Shown here piece after piece: positions 4,695 to 10,023 of a DNA stretch of 10,023 bases. Position numbers and translations under genes: made by a program. Under the pieces are notes generated by a model. That model had not been told where the DNA came from. It saw only the letters and a program-made list of their open reading frames with translations, and searched no databases. The DNA is from an uncultured Porphyromonadaceae bacterium (GTDB lineage Bacteria; Bacteroidota; Bacteroidia; Bacteroidales; Muribaculaceae). Location of the stretch: positions 1-10,023 of the forward strand of contig CAMVDK010000108.1 of NCBI GenBank assembly GCA_947166165.1, read 5' to 3'. Numbering within the stretch: position 1 is the stretch's first letter; each line of letters starts with the position of its first letter.

Positions 4695-7603
4695 GTGCGC
4701 TCAATGATTGCGGATGCCGCCGTCGTTGCGTCCACAATGATGCCGTTTTCTCCGTCGGACGTAAGGGTGATTCCCTCGTCGGACGAAATCACACGGAAAC
4801 CGGTCCAGCCAGCCGGCAACGACAAGGTGTCGCGACCGGCCGATTTGGCGTCGATGTAAATCACATCGTGGCCGTCGATCACGCTTTCATAGGCCAGCAG
4901 GACGTCGCCATCCACCAGGAGCGGCGCCCACGAGTAGATGCCTTTCCACGCAGTGGTGTCGCCCGAATGAACGCTGTGCTTGTCCATCAGCACATGGTAG
5001 TCCTTAGTTCCGCCTCTCACAAAGATGAACGAGTAGTCGCCTATGCTTTCATGGTTGCCGAGTCCGTCGGGCAGCAAGTGGGTGGACTGGATCCAGCCAT
5101 TGGCGCTGTTGTATTCAAGAAAACGGTCGAAGCCGGGGTATTGCAACTTCTTGAAGCTGCTTGCGTTCTCGGCGGGAGTCCATGTGAGGTGGGCGCCATT
5201 GGGGGTCAGAATATAGTCCTCGTTGCGGAACATGGATTGCATGCCGTAGTATCGGTCGATGGTCACGTCTTTATAGTAACGGTGCTCCATCTCGACGGTG
5301 ATGCTGTTCTTTTGGATGGTGTAGAAGGCGTGTTCGGCAATGAGCGGTGAGCTCAGGGCCGTTGCTCCCGAGTCGGGTGCAACCCTCGGATCCATCAGTG
5401 TGTTCCAAACATCCACGGTGACACAGCTGCCAAAACCGGAAGTCCCGGCCGAGACCTCGGCGCCGTCGAGGTGGATGGCGATGCTGTCGCACGTGGCGGT
5501 GAGTATCTGGGTGTAAGGGCCGATGTTGCCCAGCGAGTCGGTGGTCCGCCACAGGTGGTTGCCACCCACAAAATCGGCATAACCATTCACGCAGAAGGGT
5601 CCGATGTTGTCGCTGCTTGTGGAATTGAGCCAGGTGATGTTGCTGCCTGATGCAATTCCCGAGGTGCTGCTGGTGTTGCGCGCAGCCGGACGGAAGCCCA
5701 CGTTGGCGAAGGTGAACAGCTGGTTGTTCATGCATTTCCGGAATTTGTAGCACATCTCGGTGCCTTGCCCATTGTTGCTGGCTATGAGCAGGTCCTGGCC
5801 ATCAAATTGCACACCCATCAATGGCACGGCCGTGGGGTCGTCGGTATTCATGGAGTCGACGAGTTCAAAGGGATGCTGCAAGGCCTGGTCGGCGCACCAC
5901 GCCCCCAGCTCCTGCGATTTGGAGTCCATTCCCAAGCCTCCGAGATAGTTGTCGATGGTGGCCAGCGAGGGGTTGGCAGAGGGTGGGCTGTAATGCGGGT
6001 CGGCATCAGGGATTCGCCAAGTGCTGCTGAGGTTGACCCGTGCCTCAAGGGGAGACTGGCCAATCAGTGCCCCTGCTGCGGCACAGGCGGCGACAAAGGG
6101 GCCGATGCCTTCTTGCAGGTTGATGACGCCCGTCTCTCCGTTGTCCCACCGCCCGGCGCACAGGTGGTTGAGCGTGAAATTGTCGAGTGGAGTGCGGCGA
6201 GCGTTTTGAACGGCTGTGCCGCTGGGAATGAGCAGGTCCACCATCCCGCTGTGCATCACCGAGTCGGCCAGGGCTTGTGTGAGTTGCCACATCTCGTTGC
6301 CGGTGGTCAATTCGGCGAATGCCGTGCTGTGGACTACGTTGCTGTCGCTGTAGGCGTGGTTGAGCACCCAGCCGATGCGCCCACGATAGTTCATCGAGTC
6401 GCGCAGCCAGGTGGTGATGGCTCTCAAGGGCACCTCGACGGTGTCCCAATAGGGCTGGGAGCTCGCTTGCTGGAATGTGATTACATCCCACTGGTCGGCT
6501 TCCACCTGCTGGCGCAGCGTTCCCGCTTCGGGCAGCGACCAGCGGCCGGGGAAGGGCTGCCAGTCGTAGAATGTGCTGGAATATTCGCCCAGCTTCAGTG
6601 AGTCGGGATTCTCGGCCCATTCCTGAATCCCGCTGCTGGGGCGTTGCAGGATGCGCAGGTGCAGGTCAATGTCGGGAGCGATGCTCTGCACCACGTAGGG
6701 CACATAGCTCAGCTCGTCGCAGGCGAAAGCGTTGCCGACGGCCAGCACGCGCAGCTGCCGCCGTGGCTCCGTGCCGGTGGTGTCGGCCCAGCGCTCAAGC
6801 TGGTAGGCGGTGAAGGGATTCAAGGATGCGGTGGCCCCGTCGCCGATGCGTCCGTTCTCGTACCAGTAGCCGCTGCACACCATCACCGCCGCACTTTCGG
6901 GCACCGTGAACTCGAAGGACTTGCGTCCGGCGATGTCCTTGATGCCGTCGCCATAGGCCAGGGCGTTGGCCTGTGTCCAAGTCGTTGAGTCGGTCGAGGG
7001 GTAGAAGACGTAGGAACGCATCCATACGCTGATGCTGTTGTCGTGGTCCACGGTCAGCCGCAGGCTGTCGCCGGGAGTCACATCCCACACCAGCATGCGG
7101 CCGTTGGGAAAATCAACGCGGCTGCGGGCGTTGTTGACAATCATATGCTCGATGACGCGCGCCGGTGGCACCGTCATCCAGTCCTCGGGTGGAATGGTGT
7201 CGACGGGAGCGACGGTGGTGTCGGCAGGTGGCAGACCCTCGCCGCGGAGCACACGCATGATGAGCGCGTTGACATCGGCAACATCAAGCACACCGTCGGC
7301 AACCAAGTCGGCGCAGGCCAAATGCGCTGAATCGATTGGCACATCGCGCTGGAGCACAATGTTGCAAATCATGTTGATGTCCATGATATCAAGCACACCA
7401 TCATCGTTCACATCGCCTGGCAACAATTTCTGGCCCTGCCGTGCGTAGGCCGTCGGCGGTGCGATGGGCCGCAGCGTGCCGGTGGTTGGCCTGCTGGAAG
7501 GTGCTGACTGCTGCAATGGGGTGGAAGGGCGGGCGGTGTCCACCGTCATGGCTCCGGCAATGGCGGTGATCAGCAATGCTATGTAGATGAATTTCCGTGT
7601 CAT
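4655..7603 (-). CDS. Large secreted protein: signal peptide, dockerin-like repeats, SGNH/DUF4886-like domain with altered active site, unassigned C-terminal half
   Basis: The 982-residue protein starts at ATG 7603; an in-frame TTG at 7609 is not needed. Residues 1-25 form a signal peptide (TRKFIYIALLITAIAGAM). A Ser/Thr/Pro-rich stretch leads to two dockerin-type calcium loops: GDVNDDGVLDIMDIN (63-77) and ADLVADGVLDVADVN (98-112). The second has Val at the usual Asn ligand position. Residues 123-280 are of unknown fold. Residues 284-517 resemble the DUF4886 branch of SGNH hydrolases (LRVLAVGNAF, SSGIQEW, WDVITFQQASSQPYWD, INLQEGIGPFVAACAAA). The GNSF serine is Ala292, and the expected His before LxxGIG is Asn495, so hydrolase activity is doubtful. 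Residues about 590-982 contain several Cys and beta-like segments, and I recognise no family there. No type IX sorting domain is evident. By eye it is less GC-rich than its neighbours. It is probably exported to the envelope or outside; its function is unknown. Confidence 0.88.
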   Translation of the reverse strand: MTRKFIYIALLITAIAGAMTVDTARPSTPLQQSAPSSRPTTGTLRPIAPPTAYARQGQKLLPGDVNDDGVLDIMDINMICNIVLQRDVPIDSAHLACADLVADGVLDVADVNALIMRVLRGEGLPPADTTVAPVDTIPPEDWMTVPPARVIEHMIVNNARSRVDFPNGRMLVWDVTPGDSLRLTVDHDNSISVWMRSYVFYPSTDSTTWTQANALAYGDGIKDIAGRKSFEFTVPESAAVMVCSGYWYENGRIGDGATASLNPFTAYQLERWADTTGTEPRRQLRVLAVGNAFACDELSYVPYVVQSIAPDIDLHLRILQRPSSGIQEWAENPDSLKLGEYSSTFYDWQPFPGRWSLPEAGTLRQQVEADQWDVITFQQASSQPYWDTVEVPLRAITTWLRDSMNYRGRIGWVLNHAYSDSNVVHSTAFAELTTGNEMWQLTQALADSVMHSGMVDLLIPSGTAVQNARRTPLDNFTLNHLCAGRWDNGETGVINLQEGIGPFVAACAAAGALIGQSPLEARVNLSSTWRIPDADPHYSPPSANPSLATIDNYLGGLGMDSKSQELGAWCADQALQHPFELVDSMNTDDPTAVPLMGVQFDGQDLLIASNNGQGTEMCYKFRKCMNNQLFTFANVGFRPAARNTSSTSGIASGSNITWLNSTSSDNIGPFCVNGYADFVGGNHLWRTTDSLGNIGPYTQILTATCDSIAIHLDGAEVSAGTSGFGSCVTVDVWNTLMDPRVAPDSGATALSSPLIAEHAFYTIQKNSITVEMEHRYYKDVTIDRYYGMQSMFRNEDYILTPNGAHLTWTPAENASSFKKLQYPGFDRFLEYNSANGWIQSTHLLPDGLGNHESIGDYSFIFVRGGTKDYHVLMDKHSVHSGDTTAWKGIYSWAPLLVDGDVLLAYESVIDGHDVIYIDAKSAGRDTLSLPAGWTGFRVISSDEGITLTSDGENGIIVDATTAASAIIERTQDEGLRRRVTKV

Positions 7604-7845
7604 AAGCAATTTTCAGGTTGCGCATAATGTGTGCCGCCTCAACATGACGCTCAATCGGTTGTGACGGGCTGCAAATGCTGAAACTGGTGATGCTTGTTTT
7701 TTGCCGTAACGCTTCATCGGCCGCCTGATTCCATCAACAATGGATGGGCAAGGTGCAGGCCGGTGGGCCAGAGGCGACAAGCCGAACGAGGTGCGCCGCA
7801 TCCACCTGGCTGCAGACAAGGACTTGCGGGCTGGGCCTTATGGGG
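7604..7845. other. Intergenic region with no gene supported
   Basis: This 242-nt gap lies between two minus-strand genes and should hold the promoter of the 7603-4655 gene. I found no correctly spaced TTTG/TAnnTTTG pair on the minus strand; the nearest is a lone AGCATTTG (7672-7679) lacking an upstream TTTG. A weak 5-bp inverted repeat, CCATC (7731-7735) with GATGG (7743-7747), is present. A short open frame on the minus strand (7819-7613) is Arg/His/Ala-rich and does not look like a protein. Confidence 0.4.
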
Positions 7846-8925
7846 TCACTTCACTTCTTTGACCAGGTAGATGATGGTGGGGAAGTGGTCGCTGTAGCCG
7901 TTCAGGAACACGCCGCCGCTGTAGGTGCGCAGCGGGTATCCCTGCCGGTCGCCCTCGTTGGTCTTGAGGAAGTCGCGGTTGAGCACGTCGGCGCGCAGGA
8001 AGGTGAGTTGTGGCTTGTCCTTGCCTTCGTAGTGGCGCAGGAAGTAGCCGTTGCAGATGATTTGGTCGAACAGGTTCCACTGCCCTTTGTAGGCTAGCGT
8101 GCCGATGCCCTTGTCGAGGATTTTCCACCAGGGGTTGAACAGGTCGCTGGTTGAGGCCACATCCTTCATGTCGCGTTTGGCGCAGAGATACTTGGCGCAC
8201 GAGCGGTCGTGCGGGTCGTCGTTGAGGTCGCCCATGAAGAAGATGCCCTGGTTGGGGTCGTCGCGCAGGAGCGAGTCGATGGTCTGCCGTGCCATCTCGG
8301 CGGCTGCCTCGCGCAGGTAGCTCGACTGCTCTTGTCCGCCGAGGCGCGAGGGCCAGTGGTTGACGAGCACGCTCACCTTCTCGCCGGCCAGCATGCCGGT
8401 GACGCACAGCTGGTCGCGGGTGCGGAAATCGGGGTTGTACTGGTCGCCGTAGCCTATGGCGCTGAAGTAGCGTCCGTCCAGCCGCTGGTTGGTGACATTG
8501 AGCACTTTGAACACGCGGGGGTTGTAGAGTAGCCCCACGTCCACGCCGCGGCGGTCGGGGCCGTCGTGGTGCACAATCTGGTAGTGGCGGCTCTTGAGCT
8601 CGGGCTGGCGCACGAGGTCCTGAAGCACGGTGATGTTCTCAATCTCGCTCACGCCGATGAGCGCCGGCCCGTCGGGCGTGCCCTGCGTGACAATCTGGCT
8701 GATGGCGTAGGCCATGTTGTGCTGTTTCTGCCAGTATTTCTCGTGGTTCCACTGTCGTGCGCCCTGGGGCGAGAATTCCAGGTCGTAGTTGCCGTTGGCG
8801 TTGATGGTGTCGAACAGGTTCTCCAGGTTGTAGAACATCACGCCATACATGTTGTAGCGGCGGTCTTGGGCCACCATGGGCAGCAACAGCAAGGCGGCTA
8901 GCGCGGCAAAGGCTAATTTCTTCAT
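7846..8925 (-). CDS. Secreted endonuclease/exonuclease/phosphatase family protein
   Basis: The 359-residue protein has the EEP (DNase I-like) fold, a Mg2+-dependent phosphodiesterase fold used on nucleic acids, phospholipids or inositol phosphates. A signal peptide is visible at residues 1-20 (KKLAFAALAALLLLPMVAQ, no lipobox Cys), so it acts outside the cytoplasm. Family motifs in order are FYNLENLFD (Asn33), GVSEIEN (metal ligand Glu95), RRGVDVGLLY (126-134), VNHWPSR (catalytic-type His190), MGDLNDDP (Asp233, Asn235), FDQIICN (Asp287) and the terminal SDHFP with the catalytic pair Asp346-His347. All active-site residues are present, so it is probably active. The substrate cannot be read from the sequence. 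ATG 8925 is supported by a strong promoter 29-60 nt upstream and by the signal peptide beginning MKK. Confidence 0.93.
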   Translation of the reverse strand: MKKLAFAALAALLLLPMVAQDRRYNMYGVMFYNLENLFDTINANGNYDLEFSPQGARQWNHEKYWQKQHNMAYAISQIVTQGTPDGPALIGVSEIENITVLQDLVRQPELKSRHYQIVHHDGPDRRGVDVGLLYNPRVFKVLNVTNQRLDGRYFSAIGYGDQYNPDFRTRDQLCVTGMLAGEKVSVLVNHWPSRLGGQEQSSYLREAAAEMARQTIDSLLRDDPNQGIFFMGDLNDDPHDRSCAKYLCAKRDMKDVASTSDLFNPWWKILDKGIGTLAYKGQWNLFDQIICNGYFLRHYEGKDKPQLTFLRADVLNRDFLKTNEGDRQGYPLRTYSGGVFLNGYSDHFPTIIYLVKEVK

Positions 8926-8953
8926 GATTCGGTGAGGGTTAGGAATTATTTGG

Positions 8954-8985
8954 CAAAGATAGTAATAATGTGCAAAATATGCAAA
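8954..8985 (-). promoter_or_regulatory. Bacteroidetes-type housekeeping promoter for the EEP-family gene
   Basis: On the minus strand, TTTG (8985-8982) is followed by 20 bp and then TATCTTTG (8961-8954). This is an exact match to the Bacteroidetes primary sigma (RpoD/SigABfr) consensus TTTG-N19-21-TAnnTTTG. The surrounding DNA is AT-rich in an otherwise GC-rich window. Transcription would start near 8948, leaving a leader of about 22 nt before ATG 8925. Confidence 0.78.
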
Positions 8986-9075
8986 GCCTGATGCGTTTTT
9001 TTTGATTTTGTCGCTGCATCATCCATCAAGGCGGGCGTGGCGATGCTGGCCGAAGGCGTGGGGCGGATGCTGGTG

Positions 9076-10023
9076 CTAGAGCAGCCGCTTGGCGATGTGG
9101 GCGGCGCCACGGCGGCCGGCGGCGATGTGGGCGAAGAGCGCTTGGAGCATGGGCTTCACCAGCAGGCGGTAGTGCCACGACGGGCGGCCACTGGCGGTGG
9201 CATAGGTGGCGGCGAGGGCTTGCATGGCCTGCCGGCGCAGGGGGGCAGAAAGCTCGGGGCGGCCCTCGTGCTGATAGTGGGCGGCCACCACCAGGCGCAC
9301 GTAGAGGAGCAGGCGGGTGTAGCGCTGTGCGGCGGCGTGGGGCAGCTGTGCCTGGCTCACGTTAGCAAGGTTGAGGTCGATGGCCTGCTCCCATCGGCCG
9401 GCGCGCGAGGCGAAGTCGGTGCCAGTGATCGACTCCTCGCCGCTGGCCACCAGGGTGACGCGCGAGGGGCCGGGCAGCGTGGTCACCACCGGGCCGGCCA
9501 GCAGCAGCCGAAGGCCGAGTTCCCAGTCGTCCCATTGCCGCACGTCTACGTTCCAGCCCTGGCTGGCGGCGAAAAAGCTGCGGCGCACAATGTAGCGCTG
9601 CGACGACATGAGCGAGTGCAGGATTTGGTTGGCGGTGAAGTCGCTGGTGGCAAAGGGCAGCGACTGTTGCGAGCCGTCGGTGTGCCGCAATGCGCTGCGG
9701 GCCAGCACGATGTCGGCATCGGGATGCTGCCCGATGACTTGGGCATAGGCCTCGGCCAGGTCGGGCGTCATGAGGTCGTCGCTGTCGAAAAACATCACAT
9801 ACTCGCCTGTGGCGACTTCGAATCCGCACTGGCGCGCTGCTGCTGCGGTGTGGCGGGCTTCCTGGGTCACCACCACGTCGAAGCCGTCGGCCTGGTGCTC
9901 GGCCTGGAACTGGCGCAGCACGCTGAACGAGCCGTCGGTGCTCATGTTGTCGACGAGCACCACCTGCAGCGGGCGGTGGGTCTGCGCGGCCACGCAGGCC
10001 AGCGTGCGTGGCACGATGGCGGC
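9076..10023 (-). CDS. Family 2 glycosyltransferase (5' end beyond the window)
   Basis: The frame is open to the right edge, so the N-terminal strand (usually VVIPVYN) is missing. The GTG at 10014 is inside the domain, because PRTLACVAAQTHRPLQVVLV is the normal second segment of GT2 enzymes. Motifs visible are VDNMSTDGS (nucleotide-binding region), TGEYVMFFDSDD (the DxD metal/nucleotide-sugar motif) and RQWDDWELGLRLL, which carries the usual acidic catalytic-base region. Residues after about 230 are an Ala/Arg/His-rich helical tail ending in KRLL. GT2 enzymes transfer a sugar from a nucleotide sugar to glycan or lipid acceptors, typically for polysaccharide or LPS synthesis; the sugar and acceptor here are unknown. 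The stop at 9076 is 151 nt upstream of the EEP gene start, which has its own promoter. Confidence 0.92.
   Translation of the reverse strand, partial: AAIVPRTLACVAAQTHRPLQVVLVDNMSTDGSFSVLRQFQAEHQADGFDVVVTQEARHTAAAARQCGFEVATGEYVMFFDSDDLMTPDLAEAYAQVIGQHPDADIVLARSALRHTDGSQQSLPFATSDFTANQILHSLMSSQRYIVRRSFFAASQGWNVDVRQWDDWELGLRLLLAGPVVTTLPGPSRVTLVASGEESITGTDFASRAGRWEQAIDLNLANVSQAQLPHAAAQRYTRLLLYVRLVVAAHYQHEGRPELSAPLRRQAMQALAATYATASGRPSWHYRLLVKPMLQALFAHIAAGRRGAAHIAKRLL

Noticed and set aside
4691..6601. Two plus-strand open frames (4691-5350 and 5765-6601) opposite the secreted-protein gene
   Set aside because: They mirror the minus-strand codons, lack family motifs, and the minus-strand frame has a signal peptide, dockerin loops and an SGNH-like domain.
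7613..7819. Small minus-strand open frame of 68 codons between the EEP and dockerin-protein genes
   Set aside because: Arg/His/Ala-rich, no signal peptide, no motif and no promoter; it looks like random open sequence.
8995..9010. T-run on the plus strand as a possible terminator
   Set aside because: No plus-strand gene leads into it, and the preceding stem is too weak. On the minus strand it is an A-run, so it does not terminate the glycosyltransferase transcript.
9091..9133. Direct repeat GGCGATGTGGGCG at 9091-9103 and 9121-9133
   Set aside because: Both copies are in frame in the glycosyltransferase tail and encode the same AHIA residues; it is ordinary low-complexity coding sequence.

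Overview
The window looks like a chromosomal segment of a GC-rich member of the Bacteroidales, with Prevotellaceae or Muribaculaceae as my best guess. Evidence for this is a textbook Bacteroidetes-type promoter (TTTG, 20 bp, TATCTTTG) in front of the gene starting at 8925. Start codons lack Shine-Dalgarno sequences and are instead preceded by A/C-rich runs such as GACAAC. Protein types common in gut Bacteroidales are also present: a dockerin-bearing secreted protein with an SGNH/DUF4886-like domain, and an ECF sigma factor followed by a small membrane protein. No phage, IS element, CRISPR array, rRNA or tRNA was seen.

Layout. The plus-strand half (1-4694) starts with a possible tail of an upstream gene (1-54). 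It is followed by a flavin reductase-like protein (159-731) that overlaps thymidylate synthase thyA (728-1522) by ATGA. Next is a one-piece ThrE-type threonine/serine exporter (1562-2857), ended by a hairpin plus T-run. An ECF sigma factor (2999-3481) with a candidate ECF-type promoter is followed by a four-helix membrane protein (3540-4145), and then by dihydrofolate reductase folA (4182-4694). The minus-strand half (4655-10023) holds a 982-residue secreted dockerin/SGNH-like protein (7603-4655), whose 3' end overlaps folA tail to tail. It also holds a secreted endonuclease/exonuclease/phosphatase-fold protein (8925-7846) and a family 2 glycosyltransferase cut by the right edge (10023-9076).

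How the genes work together. ThyA and FolA form the dTMP/tetrahydrofolate cycle: ThyA oxidises methylene-THF to DHF and FolA reduces it again. Here they sit about 2.7 kb apart on the same strand, with the exporter and the sigma/membrane pair between them. The sigma factor and the coiled-coil membrane protein probably form a regulatory pair, with the second gene a candidate membrane anti-sigma or sensor; this rests on position and topology only. The minus-strand genes are unrelated cell-envelope or secreted functions.

Most of the window is ordinary housekeeping DNA. The least ordinary item is the large secreted protein. It keeps an SGNH/DUF4886-like fold signature but appears to have lost the catalytic serine (Ala instead) and probably the catalytic His. 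It is joined to an N-terminal dockerin and a long C-terminal region I do not recognise. Secondary points are the Trp-to-Cys change in the DHFR active-site loop, a small tandem repeat with a 12-codon mini-ORF at the folA start, and the candidate autoregulated ECF promoter.
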